Of a stretch of 64,000 nt of DNA, positions 45,713-56,095 are shown in pieces. Under the pieces are notes generated by a model, which saw only the letters and a list, made by a program, of their open reading frames with translations, ran no database searches and was not told the origin of the DNA. The number at the start of each line of letters is the position of its first letter. Within the stretch, counting starts at the first letter, position 1. This DNA comes from Portulaca oleracea (Eukaryota > Streptophyta > Magnoliopsida > Caryophyllales > Portulacaceae), in contig CM055882.1 of NCBI GenBank assembly GCA_029582165.1, forward strand, positions 11,736,001-11,800,000. The letters are read 5' to 3'. A program made the position numbers and the translations under genes.

Positions 45713-47198
45713 CATTCTTTGAGTTACAACTTACAACATTACTGGTAACTGGGTAAGACTTCTGGATTTGAAAGATGTTCATATATGTTTGTGATCTTAT
45801 TTTGGAGATTTAATGGGTTGCTTTGGCCTTTGTGCTGATCAAAATTTAACCATTAATATCTCAAACATATAGATACATTACGCAAAACTATTCATAATGA
45901 AAAACACTATCAACTAATTTTTGGTAAAATACAAGACTGCATTTTTCTCATTGAATCAAAAGTCTTACAAGAATGTAGGTAGCCAACACCAACTTCTACC
46001 TCTGTGCCAAAATTGTACAACATAATCAACAGCATATACAGTTCCTAATCAATCCCCTACTTATACTCATACTTCCAAATCCAGGAAACCCCTAGAACTC
46101 GAATCAAAATTCATCTTTGTCCTACTGTCCAACCTTCGCAGCTTCTCCTTGCACCTGAAATTCATGCACAAGAAGCAATCTTTCAGAATAGAAAATATAA
46201 TCTGATAGTTCGTGGGGACTGGGGACCTCAAAAAAACAGTGCCTAAATCGACTAAAACCCAGAAAATAAATTCTACAACAGAAACTTTGCCTGTCAACTG
46301 CAAAAGATTCAAAACAAGTAAAAAAATCCAGTTCTATCAAACGTTAGCACAAATTTCAAATCATCTTCCAATTTTCAGAAGCGGAACGAACTTGAACTAA
46401 AAGAGAAAATTAACAGAACAGTAAGCCGCGAGGAAATCTACTGAAAATAATGAAAAAACATAGAGAAAACAAAGAAGTATAATTTAGGGTTTGGGGTGGG
46501 TAAAGCCCGCGAGTCCGTCATGGCCGAATTTCCGAAGAAAATATGAAAGGCTCAGGCGGCGGGCAGTCTTCATCGCAACGAAGGGCGGCGGGTCCCGGTG
46601 GTGCCGCCGGCGTCTCCGCCGTGGACGGAGGGGTGGCTCGAACCGGGGACGACGCACTTCGCCTCAGATAAGATCAAGTAGTTGATGTTTCATTAGGGTT
46701 TAAGAATCCATTATATAGTAGTAATTGATGAAATGGAAATGAAACCCTTCCTCACTCCTCCCTTTCATTAGACGGGCCAGCCCATTAGCTGATTGCGGGC
46801 TGTAAATCAACCCGGCCCGATTGGCTTATGTACAGGTATCAGAATCTAACACACTCAGATCCTGCTCTTTAGGTGGATTATTCTTAATTTTACCCAACTC
46901 AATTTAAGTTACTCTTTTTTTTCCCCCCCTTATACACTCAATGTTTTTTTTTCCCCTAAAATTATCAATCTACATTTTACCTTATTCCTCTAAAAAAAAT
47001 AGGATTGGATATGACAAATGAATTCTTAGCCCATTTGATACCAACTGCAGTGTACCACTGTAGCATATGTACTTCATTGTCAGAATAGGATGTGTGTGAT
47101 TGTTAGAATAGGATGTGTTAAAAATATGGGAACAAATCACTCAGGCAGTAAGATTGAATACTTGAATCTCTATGGCCTATGGGATGTTGGTTGCTGTA
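45713..47198. other. Intergenic region with a GC-rich patch
   Basis: The PPR 3' flank is followed by AT-rich DNA. At 46490-46690 a GC-rich patch has open frames on both strands, among them a stretch ending PPWTEGWLEPGTTHFASDKIK. It could be the first exon or leader of a lost gene, but no family is recognised and the frame has upstream stops. Confidence 0.35.
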
Positions 47199-49117
47199 GG
47201 TTGCAAATGACAGACTAGAGCATGGCTACCGTGTGGTTACTAGTGCAGAGAGATTTCTCCTCCTGTATTCTTTCTTGAAGAGGAATCTGTCTAAGAAGAT
47301 TATGGTTTTCTTCTCTTCTTGTGACTCGGTCAAATTCCATTCCGACCTCCTCAAATATATAGAGATGGACTGCCTCGACTATCATAGGCAGCAAAAGCAG
47401 CCTAAGAGAGAACGTACATTGTTGGACTTCCGCAAAGCAGAAAAGGGTATCCTTTTATGTACCTATGATGGTGCTGGTGGCCTTCACATTCCATCTGTGG
47501 TTAGTATCCAGCCCGGTTGTTTGTCTCGTATAGCAGCTACAACAAACTCTTACAGTTAAATTGAAATAATATCATCTGTATGTATGGAACTGTTGCAGGG
47601 TTGGATTGTGCAGTATGATCCTCCAAATCATCCAAGTTCTCACACATCAAATTCCTTATTCTGTCGTAATTGTCTTTACTGATTTGTGATCCAACATATC
47701 ATGCTCCATTGTTCATTCTGTTCAAGGGTTGGACGTACAGCTCGTGGAGAAGGTGCTCGGGGGAACGCCCTGCTTTTCCTGATCCCAGAGGACATGCAGT
47801 TCCTCACTTATTTAAAGGTGCATTCCTCATTTATGTAGTGTCTAGATACACTGTTGGTGGATTCTTCATTCTTGTAGGGTTTTCCTATTTACTTGTCTTC
47901 CAGTGTTGAGCTTCCTGGATATTACATATGTGCAACTTTACCATTTCTTGGTCATTATGTAACATAAACTATGCCTACAGGATGCAAAGATGCCCGTGAA
48001 AGGTTACGGATTTAACCAGAAAGGCTGTTAAATATACTGTCTCATCTGGTAATTGTTCTGGCTCTATCTATGTATTCTTTTTGACACAATAGGCATTCGG
48101 TGAGTCACGTTATCTTTGAGTGGTCTGTTATTTGCAGGAGAAGTTGGGGCCAAACAATTACTATCTGAATAAATCAGCCAAAGATGCATACAGCATACTG
48201 GTCTTAGATTATGGCCTATTACTCTCATTCCATGAAGGATGTGTTTGATGTACACAGACTTGATTTGCGGGTGATTTTCCGCCTCCCTGGTCATGATCTA
48301 ATGTCTGCGATAAATCCTAAGAGAATGTACCTTAGAATGTGACCAAGATCAATCCCCCAAAAAAAAAAACAAAAAATACCCAACATCATCATCATTTGAT
48401 TGTCTATTGAAGACCTGGCAAAATCCTACACAAATTTGTCTGACCTGAAATAAACTGGGCTCAATCATATGTTTTTCGTCCAAATTTTAACATTGATCAA
48501 ATTGACTGAAAATTCAATCTCAATATTTCTCATATTTCTATTGTCCGAACCCGATGCAGACCCGAACTTACGTTTTCCTAATTGTCAGGCCATCAATTTC
48601 TCTCCAAATTTTAGCATTTGACAGATTGGACCGGCCCGAATTCGACCCAGACCCAAATGTTTGCCGGGGCTAGTCTATTGCTTGTTAACTGCCATTTAAA
48701 GAATGTCACTAACGGAAAGGCAAATGAAGCCGTTCTCAACTTCTCATGTCTTGTGGATTGTTGAAAAGCTTCCCAATTATTTTTTTTTTTTTTTTTGCAC
48801 AAACCCAAAGAGAATGAGAAGCAAAAATCTGACATTGATCCCCTGGCCATGGTGGGCTATTACCTTCACTGACTGACCTTGGCTATCTTTTTCTGTTATC
48901 GTGCTACGATCATTAAGTTAACAATGGTATCATTTTTGTACAGGCTGTGGCTACTTCGCTTTGCTTCTCTCACCCACCAAAAGTGAACCTCGGTATTATT
49001 GAAACTCATGCTTCAAATCTCCGTCAAAAGAGGACGAGAGTGCAAGGGAGATTCACTGAGAACAACCCTTACGGGAGGCGATTTGGCAATGATACAAGAC
49101 AGTTTGTTAGGTATTGA
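47199..49117 (+). pseudogene. DEAD-box RNA helicase relic (Has1/DDX18, plant RH27/RH51 type)
   Basis: The C-terminal half of a nucleolar ribosome-biogenesis helicase survives with introns. Pieces in order: 47199-47499 (VTSAERFLLLYSFLKRNLSKK, MVFFSSC-SVKFHSDLL, ILLCTYDGAGGLHIPSV); 47599 onward (WIVQYDPPN); about 47727-47816 (RVGRTARGEGARGNALLFLIP); about 47981-48030 (AKMPVKGYGFNQK); about 48138-48275 (NNYYLNKSAKDAY, then shifted SHSMKDVFDVHRLDL); 48944-49117 (PPKVNLGIIETHASNLRQKR to NPYGRRFGNDTRQFVRY). Motif V is corrupted (family TDVAARGLD, here TYDGAGGLH), the His of motif VI is replaced, residues between YDPP and RVGRT are missing, and there are frameshifts and stops. The DEAD half is absent. 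Retained introns mean a DNA-level duplicate, not a processed copy. Confidence 0.88.
48410..48672. mobile_element. hAT-type MITE inside the helicase relic
   Basis: AAGACCTGGCAAA at the left and TTTGCCGGGGCTA at the right, with the perfect 8-bp duplication GTCTATTG at 48402-48409 and 48673-48680. The interior has CCCGATGCAGACCCGAACTT, the same family as 34729. Confidence 0.87.
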
Positions 49118-49696
49118 TTACATGCAAGACACCAAATCATTTTATGAGTTATCGTTCGCTTCGACATTGATCAGGGCAACATCTAAATTTTGTATCTTCT
49201 TCGAATTGGTGAAACCTCCAATTTTGTGAGCAGGCAGTGTATGTCCCATGGATAATAATGGATATGTTAAAACCAGAGTCTTTGTTGAATTCTAATACAG
49301 CATATGTTTCAAGTGTAACATTCTTTTTTTTTTTTTTGGCAGGAGTGTAAAATTCATTGTTTGGTAAGGTGACTAGTATCTTGAGAAGCACTTATCTAAA
49401 AGAATCCCATTCTTAAGATGGCAAACTATTTATATTCCCCCTTTTGACTTATGATTCTAAGCTAATCCTGAATGACAACTATTTGTCATTATATTCTTTA
49501 GTTTTAAAGCCCATCATATCACTCTATTTGGGGTTTTTTACTGGCAGCAACTTGCAGTTTTTTTCAAAGTTTGGGATGTTAATAGGGAGAATATTACCAT
49601 CCATTGTTGATGGATTAAATTAGCATATTATTATAATTCATGGTTCATGGGCCGGGAGATGTGACTTCATCCCTATTTGCTCATTTCTTCTTGGCA
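49118..49696. other. Spacer, nothing recognised
   Basis: AT-rich with a T tract near 49325; no gene or clear repeat boundary. Confidence 0.45.
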
Positions 49697-49795
49697 TTGC
49701 TTAACGTCGCCCCCTTTTTTACTAATGTCGCCTCCCCAAATAACTATTTTACCCCTATCCTTTTTCACTCCTCTCTCATCTCTAATTTCTCTCTC

Positions 49796-49827
<32 letters not shown>

Positions 49828-49849
49828 TTTACAAATTTTTTTTTTTAAA

Positions 49850-50013
49850 AAAAATCCGAAAATACGGTTGCGGCACGGTTTCGTGCCGCGGTACCGCGGC
49901 GGTGCCGCAGATCGCAGCAACACCACAGCCGCGCCGAGATCTAAGTGCGGCACCGCCGCGGTGCCGCGGCACGATTCGTGCCGCAACCATATTTTATGAT
50001 TTTTTTTTTTTAA
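49850..50013. repeat. GC-rich palindrome A of TIR element 1
   Basis: ATACGGTTGCGGCACGG and GTGCCGCGG-CGGTGCCGCA on the left are mirrored by TGCGGCACCG-CCGCGGCAC and GTGCCGCAACCATAT on the right. Many CpG sites in an AT-rich context. Confidence 0.8.
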
Positions 50014-50069
50014 AAAAATTGTAAATATTATTATTATTTATTATTATTATTATTTACAAATTTTTAAAA

Positions 50070-50200
50070 AAATCGAAAATACGGTTGTGGTACGAAGCGT
50101 GCCGCACTTAGATCTCGGCGCCGTGGTGTTGTTGCCGATCTAAGTGCGCGGCACCGCGCACGCTTCGCGGCCGCAACCGTATTTTCGGATTTTTTTTAAA
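50070..50200. repeat. GC-rich palindrome B of TIR element 1
   Basis: AATACGGTTGTGG, GCGTGCCGCACTTAGATC and CGGCGCCG are mirrored by GATCTAAGTGCGCGGCAC, GCACGCTTCG and CCGCAACCGTATTTTCGG. The same design as palindrome A, partly diverged. Confidence 0.78.
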
Positions 50201-50257
50201 AAAATTTTTTTGTAAATATTATTATTAATATTTTTTATTATTATTAATATTATCATT

Positions 50258-50400
50258 ATTAATATTAAATTACAATGTTATTATTAATAAATTAACGGTT
50301 TTTGAAATTCAACCTAAATTTAATAATAACATTGCAATTTAGGTTGAATTTAAAAAACCGTTAATTTATTAATAATAACATTGCAATTTAATATTAATAA
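50258..50400. repeat. AT-rich hairpin in TIR element 1
   Basis: ATTAATAAATTAACGGTTTTT and AATTCAACCTAAATT on the left pair with AATTTAGGTTGAATT and AACCGTTAATTTATTAAT on the right; arms of about 60 bp and a short loop. Confidence 0.82.
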
Positions 50401-50718
50401 TGATAATAATAATAATAATAAGAATAATAATATTAACAATAATAATAATAATAAAAATAATTACAATTTTTTTTAAAATAAATTGTAAATATTATTATTA
50501 TTAATTTTTTTGTTAATATTATTATTATTATTATTGTTATTATTATTATTATAAGAGAGAGAAACTAGAGAGAAGTTAGAGAGTGAAGGGTCAAGGGCGA
50601 TATTGGAAATTATTATGAAAAAGTGGGCGACATTAGTAAAAAGGGGGGCGACGAAAAGCAAACGGGTTTCTTTTTACCTCTACTTTGTCTTTGTGAGTAC
50701 TTGAGATTGACATTGGAG

Positions 50719-50883
50719 CATAGTTATTAAAATCTCAATTCTGATCTATGATCCTGCAATTTTATGATCCAAAATCTTCGATGCGATTCTACTATCTACA
50801 TTTCGATCCACGATCTTACGTGGGTTAATTCTGATCCTAACTACCCATGAATCTGAATTAGGATCTCAATTTTAACAACCTTG
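50719..50883. mobile_element. Small hAT-like MITE, 165 bp
   Basis: CATAGTTATTAAAATCTCAA and ATTTTAACAACCTTG termini, flanked by CATTGGAG (50711-50718) and CATTGAAG (50884-50891), an 8-bp duplication with one mismatch. Confidence 0.68.
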
Positions 50884-51435
50884 CATTGAAGGGATTTTTT
50901 CTTTGGGTCTATGTAGGGAATTAGGGCCAGTAGTCGATCTCCCAACAAAGGAACCCTTTTTTGAGCCCAGGAATAAACTTCGTTTCATGTGTTACAGTTC
51001 AATGCTTATATTGTAGTTCTTTTAAACTGTTTATCTTTTTAGGTCAAATGCTTATGGAGCTGGCTAATAATTTATTTAGAACTGTATTGATGTATTATGA
51101 AATAGTTATTATTAGATTCATGCTAAGAGAAGTTAAAGGTATTAAAGTAATATATTAAAAGTTGAGTACATACAACGTATGAGTGATATATGGAGTACCA
51201 CATAGGACATCATCTAGGATAGAACAAAATACTACTAGTTAATGTAACATAAAGGTTTGGTACATAGGATGTCATCTGTAATGGAATAAATAGAGTTTGA
51301 TATACATAAATAACTATAATTATGTGAAGAATATATTTTGATGCTCCATATAATATTCATTTAGTATGAAATTGTTGGAAAAAATCATATGAATTTAGTT
51401 AGTAGATAATCATAACAAAATCAATATATATTCCC
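50884..51435. other. AT-rich spacer
   Basis: Low-complexity DNA without a recognisable gene or repeat. Confidence 0.45.
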
Positions 51436-51504
51436 GATTACTCTTCGTCGCCTACCATTTTACTATTGTCACTCACCTTTTCATTCAAATTTCCAGTTAT
51501 GCCC

Positions 51505-51509
51505 TTCAC
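51505..51509 (+). repeat. Target duplication of the gag-only retrotransposon (left)
   Basis: TTCAC, repeated at 55525-55529 just outside the 3' LTR. Confidence 0.93.
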
Positions 51510-52482
51510 TGATGTATATTTGATGGTCATATACATCAAGGGCAATAAGGAAGACATCAAATACTCACCTACATGGAAGAAGAGCTCACATCTCTCACAT
51601 ATCTCACTACTTTGGAAGGAATCTACAAGGGTACTTAAGTAATTTGCTCCTTAACTCAAGAACCATCAAGCTATCATGGAAGGTGTCCTAGAGTGGATTA
51701 ATCTACATTCCAAGAGCTTTCCAATGGTTCAAGAATCTTTAGATTTGGTTAAATATTGAGCAAGTTATCATCATTTGTAATCTAGCTTAGTTCATTTGTT
51801 TCCTTATGATGTAATCATGTGTATAGGATGATGTAAGCTAGATGGTTGTATTTTCTTTCATTTCACACGCCTAAGGGGGCCTCTACTAGTATAAATAGAC
51901 CCCTTAGGGTGCCTTGTATCATCATTCAATCATATATCAAAATACAATCAAACATATGATGTGTTCTCTCTAGCCTTGTGCTAGTTTCTCTTCGTTTCTC
52001 TTGAGGGAGGACGAGAACTATCCCCTTCTTCTATCCAAGGTTGGCGTCCTTGGTGGTGATAGGAAGGAATTGAAGGTCTCTTGAAGGTGGTGTGGCTGTA
52101 TCCTCCAAGAATCTTCAAAAGCCATTATCATTCTATCATTCTAGTGAGTTTCGTTTGATTCATTAGAATTCTTTCAATTACATTTTCATTGTTTCTATCT
52201 TTCATTTACACATCTAAAGTGCTAAATCATAAGATAGATTCATCAACCCATTCGTTTTCAACATTCCTACATTCGTCCATTCATTCTACATTCATCAATC
52301 ATTCGTTCGTTCATCATTTCCATTCGTTTGGTAATCATCTTTCATAGTTCTTTCCATCTTTTCATCCATTTCTATTCCATTTTTGGTTCTTTAGAACTTT
52401 GAGAAGGGAGATTCCTATCTTCGTTTTTAAAGATCCTTAGATATTGTGTAATGAGATCATCCCTTGGTCCCATTATGCATCA
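51510..52482 (+). repeat. 5' LTR of the gag-only element
   Basis: TGATGTATAT to TTATGCATCA, with a TATAAATA box at 51890-51897. The first 29 bp form a palindrome (TGATGTATAT ... ATATACATCA). Confidence 0.95.
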
Positions 52483-52486
52483 AAAT

Positions 52487-52498
52487 TGGTATCAGAGC
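52487..52498 (+). promoter_or_regulatory. Primer-binding site of the gag-only element
   Basis: TGGTATCAGAGC four bases after the LTR, complementary to initiator methionine tRNA. Confidence 0.92.
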
Positions 52499-52760
52499 TT
52501 AGGAGTTTGATTCTCTTAGTTCTTGAGCCGTCTTTTTACCCATCTTTCCATCACAAAACGTTCTCCACCATCCCTACACTTCACGCCACCCATAAGTTCT
52601 TCCAAGAACTCATCAAGAACTCATAAAGAACCATTAGCCCCACAAAAGAACCCCATAGCCCAAACACAATCCCGCCTAAACACATCCCACCTCTCGTCCC
52701 TTACGTGCTAACCTACAACCATGAGTTTCATGTGATCTTTTTGTTGCAAGATTGGTTCTA

Positions 52761-54077
52761 ATGGCTGGTTCAAGTTCTCCTACGAAGTCTCCCACAACGT
52801 CTCAAGAAGATGTTGAAGCGATGGAGCAAAGAATCGTTTATCTCAACGATCAACTAAAGAAATACATGCATCTACAACATAGAGTGACCCATGGTGAAAG
52901 TGAGACCAATGATAGTAATGAGGATGTTCCAAGAAGACGTTCCCCAAAGGAGGAGAGATTCGACTTCAAAGTAGAGATCCCCGAATTTGTTGGAAATCTT
53001 GATCCGGAGGTTTTCTTGGATTGGATGCAAACCGTGGAGAGAGTCTTTGATCTCAAAGACGTGGATGATAACAAGAAGGTCAAGTATGTTGCCTTGAAGC
53101 TACTAAAACATGCAAGTATTTGGTGGACAAACTTGCAAAAGAAGCGGGAAGCTAAAGGAAAGGACAAGGTGCGTACATGGGATAAAATGAAAAAGAAGCT
53201 TCAAGAGAAGTTCTTACCACCTAGCTACCTACGTGACAACTACTACAAGCTACAAAAGTTGGTCCAAGGAGGTAGAAGCGTGGAGGAGTACACAAAGGAA
53301 TTTGAGCATCTACTTTGGAGGTGTGATCTTAAGGAGGACGAGCCACAAACTTTGGTACGTTATCTTTTTGGTCTTAATGATGGGATTAGACACGTTGTGG
53401 AATTACAACCATACAAAACTTTGGATGAATTGAGCTCCTTGTCCCTTAAAGTTGAAAAACAAAGGAGAAATAAGGGGAAAGAAGTCTCAAGTAAATACCA
53501 AACTCCACAAGAAACGCCCCACCCTACGTCCCATCCAAACCCTCCACCATCCACGAAACACATTCACATAAAAACTCCACAAAATCAGCCCCCATCCATC
53601 CCTAAACCTCACGTCCAAGAGACCAAACCCATAGCATCAAGAAGGTGTTTTCGATGCCAAGGGTTGGGACATTATGCTTCGGAGTGTCCAAACAAGCGAG
53701 TAGTGTCTTTGGTGGAATATCAAAGTGCTTTGTATGTAGAACCGGAGTATAATGAAAGAAAGAATGAAGAGGAAGTTGTTGGCCCTATTGACGTGAATGA
53801 GGAAGAAAGTGTGGAAGAGGAATGTGTAGAAGAGCCGGATGAAGGAGAGTTACTTGTTGTAAGAAGAGACTTGGATGTGCTTCATGTGCCGAATGTCCAA
53901 GCGCAAAGGGAGGCTATCTTTCGCTCTCGTTGTACAATCAATGGAAAAGTGTGTTCATTAATCATAGATGGAGGAAGTTGCACCAATGCGGCCTCTACAA
54001 CAATGGTCAACAAGTTGCAATTGGAAGATATCCCTCATCCCACGCCTTATACCGTACGATGGCTGTGTCGATTATGA
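52761..54077 (+). CDS. Retrotransposon Gag with truncated protease start
   Basis: 438 residues from the ATG at 52761. It holds a coiled N-terminal part (MEQRIVYLNDQLKKY) and the retrotransposon gag domain (about residues 75-235: IPEFVGNLDPEVFLDWMQTVERVF, KLLKHASIWWTNL, LQEKFLPPSYLRDNYYKL, SVEEYTKEFEHLL). A proline-rich linker, a CCHC zinc knuckle at 296-309 (CFRCQGLGHYASEC) and an acidic stretch follow. The end is the first part of a retropepsin domain with LIIDGGSCTNAAS (the family motif is usually DSGA-like or DGGS; D403) and HPTPYTVRWL. The frame then stops. Gag would form particles; the protease is too short to be active. Confidence 0.9.
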   Translation: MAGSSSPTKSPTTSQEDVEAMEQRIVYLNDQLKKYMHLQHRVTHGESETNDSNEDVPRRRSPKEERFDFKVEIPEFVGNLDPEVFLDWMQTVERVFDLKDVDDNKKVKYVALKLLKHASIWWTNLQKKREAKGKDKVRTWDKMKKKLQEKFLPPSYLRDNYYKLQKLVQGGRSVEEYTKEFEHLLWRCDLKEDEPQTLVRYLFGLNDGIRHVVELQPYKTLDELSSLSLKVEKQRRNKGKEVSSKYQTPQETPHPTSHPNPPPSTKHIHIKTPQNQPPSIPKPHVQETKPIASRRCFRCQGLGHYASECPNKRVVSLVEYQSALYVEPEYNERKNEEEVVGPIDVNEEESVEEECVEEPDEGELLVVRRDLDVLHVPNVQAQREAIFRSRCTINGKVCSLIIDGGSCTNAASTTMVNKLQLEDIPHPTPYTVRWLCRL

Positions 54078-54499
54078 AGGTGGATCATGAGCATGAAAGG
54101 CATAAGAGTTTTACTCTTATAAATTTGGAGGAAAGCAAAACGGATCCAAGCAAGCACCCAATTTTGAATTCTCCTATGAAGCGTATCTTCCATGTGTACC
54201 CAAGAGAAATCAACTTGAATCTTATGGTTGAAGAGCCAAGGATTCGAAGGAGCCAAGAAGCCAAAGTCATCAAAGTGGATCGTTTCATGCTAGATGATAA
54301 AGGCCAAGTGGTGAAACTTGACTTGGGAATTGAGAAGCTACATTGGGAATCTACATCCTTGGAGAAAGTTCGAGGATCCAAGTCTTGTAATGGCCATGGT
54401 TTACTTGGGAGAAAAAGGAAGAAGTTCATCAAAGGGATATATGACGATTTCAAAGCCTTTAAGAAGAAAGTTTGTGATTTTTGTGAAGAAGGCGAGTAA
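54074..54499 (+). CDS. Second frame of the gag-only element
   Basis: 141 residues in another frame from the ATG at 54074, starting just before the gag stop at 54077 and ending in KKVCDFCEEGE. Lysine-rich, with VDHEHERHKSFTLINLEESK and PMKRIFHVYPREINLNLMVEEP. No domain is recognised. It may be what is left between an internal pol deletion and the 3' LTR. Expression is unproven. Confidence 0.45.
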   Translation: MKVDHEHERHKSFTLINLEESKTDPSKHPILNSPMKRIFHVYPREINLNLMVEEPRIRRSQEAKVIKVDRFMLDDKGQVVKLDLGIEKLHWESTSLEKVRGSKSCNGHGLLGRKRKKFIKGIYDDFKAFKKKVCDFCEEGE

Positions 54500-54537
54500 G
54501 AGAGTGATGCTCCAAGTTTGAGGACAAACTTTTTCAA

Positions 54538-54547
54538 CCAGGGGAGT
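54538..54547 (+). promoter_or_regulatory. Polypurine tract of the gag-only element
   Basis: AGGGGAG lies directly before the 3' LTR. Confidence 0.75.
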
Positions 54548-54548
54548 A

Positions 54549-55524
54549 TGATGTATATTTGATGGTCATATACATCAAGGGCAATAAGGAAGACATCAAA
54601 TACTCACCTACATGGAAGAAGAGCTCACATCTCTCACATATCTCACTACTTTGAAAGGAATCTACAAGGGTACTTAAGTAATTTGCTCCTTAACTCAAGA
54701 ACCATCAAGCTATCATGGAAGGTGTCCTAGAGTGGATTAATCTACATTCCAAGAGCTTTCCAATGGTTCAAGAATCTTTAGATTTGGTTAAATATTGAGC
54801 AAGTTATCATCATTTGTAATCTAGCTTAGTTCATTTGTTTCTTTATGATGTAATCATGTGTATAGGATGATGTAAGCTAGATGGTTGTATTTTCTTTCAT
54901 TTCACACGCCTCCTAGGGGGGCCTCTACTAGTATAAATAGACCCCTTAGGGTGCCTTGTATCATCATTCAATCATATATCAAAATACAATCAAACACATG
55001 ATGTGTTCTCTCTAGCCTTGTGCTAGTTTCTCTTCGTTTCTCTTGAGGGAGGACGAGAACTATCCCTTTCTTCTATCCAAGGTTGGCGTCCTTGGTGGTG
55101 ATAGGAAGGAATTGAAGGTCTCTTGAAGGTGGTGTGGCTGTATCCTCCAAGAATCTTCAAAAGTCATTATCATTCTATCATTCTAGTGAGTTTCGTTTGA
55201 TTCATTAGAATTCTTTCAATTACATTTTCATTGTTTCTATCTTTCATTTACACATCTAAAGTGCTAAATCATAAGATAGATTCATCAACCCATTCGTTTT
55301 CAACATTCCTACATTCGTCCATTCATTCTACATTCATCAATCATTCGTTCGTTCATCATTTCCATTCGTTTGGTAATCATCTTTCATAGTTCTTTCCATC
55401 TTTTCATCCATTTCTATTCCATTTTTGGTTCTTTAGAACTTTGAGAAGGGAGATTCCTATCTTCGTTTTTAAAGATCCTTAGATATTGTGTAATGAGATC
55501 ATCCCTTGGTCCCATTATGCATCA
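54549..55524 (+). repeat. 3' LTR of the gag-only element
   Basis: 976 bp, nearly identical to the 5' LTR; the main difference is CCTCCTAGGGGGGCC against CCTAAGGGGGCC. Confidence 0.95.
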
Positions 55525-55716
55525 TTCACCCTCATAATCTCACTCTCCACCTTTTCTCTTGTTTCTCTCTCTAAAAACGCTCTAAATCAACCATGTCACC
55601 ACATCAAGCTCTTCTCGGGGATCGAAATCGAAGAAATTCTTGTAAGTTTTATGTGTTTACAATTGATTAATTTGAATTAGAATTTTGAAAAAAAAAAAGG
55701 AAAAACAATTTTTTTT

Positions 55717-55905
55717 CCGAAAATGGCACGGTGCCGCACGCCGATCCTGGCATCGGCCGCGGTGTTGCCGCATGAACAATGCAAAGACCGCCACTGCGAC
55801 GGCCGCGCTCACGGCAACACCGCGGCCGATGCAGAGATCGGCGTGCGGCAGTACCATGGTACTGGTACAGTTTTTCATGCGGCACTGTCCAATTTTCCGG
55901 TAGAT
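55717..55905. repeat. GC-rich palindrome A of TIR element 2
   Basis: GTGCCGCACGCCGATC and GCATCGGCCGCGGTGTTGCC are mirrored by GGCAACACCGCGGCCGATGC and GATCGGCGTGCGGCA. Followed by TACTGGTACAGTTTTTCATG. Confidence 0.85.
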
Positions 55906-55911
55906 TTTTTT

Positions 55912-56095
55912 TCTAGAAATGGCACGGTGCCACACGCCGATCCCGGCATCGGCCGCGGTGTTGCCGCATGATCGCGAAGACCGCCACGCACGGCCAGATC
56001 GCTCACGCGGCAACACCGCGGCCGATGCCGGGATCGGCGTGCGGCAATACCGTGGTATTGGTACAGTTTTTCATGCGGCACCGTACAATTTTTCT
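55912..56095. repeat. GC-rich palindrome B of TIR element 2
   Basis: A second copy of the same module in tandem: GCCACACGCCGATCCCGGCA, ATCGGCCGCGG and the inverse GGCAACACCGCGGCCGATGC, again ending TTGGTACAGTTTTTCATG. The two modules differ mainly in the loop. Confidence 0.85.

Larger units (their letters stand above)
49697..50662. mobile_element. TIR element 1 with paired GC-rich palindromes
   Basis: The ends CGTCGCCCCCTTTTTT-ACTAATGTCGCC and GGCGACATTAGTAAAAAGGGG are inverse. A CT-rich subterminal zone is matched by a GA-rich one near 50555. Inside, two GC-rich palindromes (about 49850-50013 and 50070-50200) are separated by (ATT)n, followed by a third AT-rich hairpin (50258-50400). There is no coding sequence; frames across the GC blocks arise from CGG/CCG symmetry. 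No target duplication was resolved. A sister element lies at 51436. Confidence 0.75.
51510..55524 (+). mobile_element. Gag-only LTR retrotransposon (TR-GAG-like, Ty3 lineage)
   Basis: 4015 bp, LTRs of 973 and 976 bp, tRNA-iMet primer site, one gag frame ending at the start of protease, then a second frame, then a purine tract. Reverse transcriptase, RNase H and integrase are absent. The LTRs differ at only about six positions plus one short indel by eye, so it inserted recently despite lacking pol, which means mobilisation by another element. Non-autonomous plant elements with only GAG have been described as TR-GAG; the Ty3 assignment rests on the gag and protease type. Confidence 0.9.

Noticed and set aside
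49677..50024. Open frame of about 115 codons with an Asn run
   Set aside because: Created by an (ATA)n microsatellite and the GC palindrome of TIR element 1.
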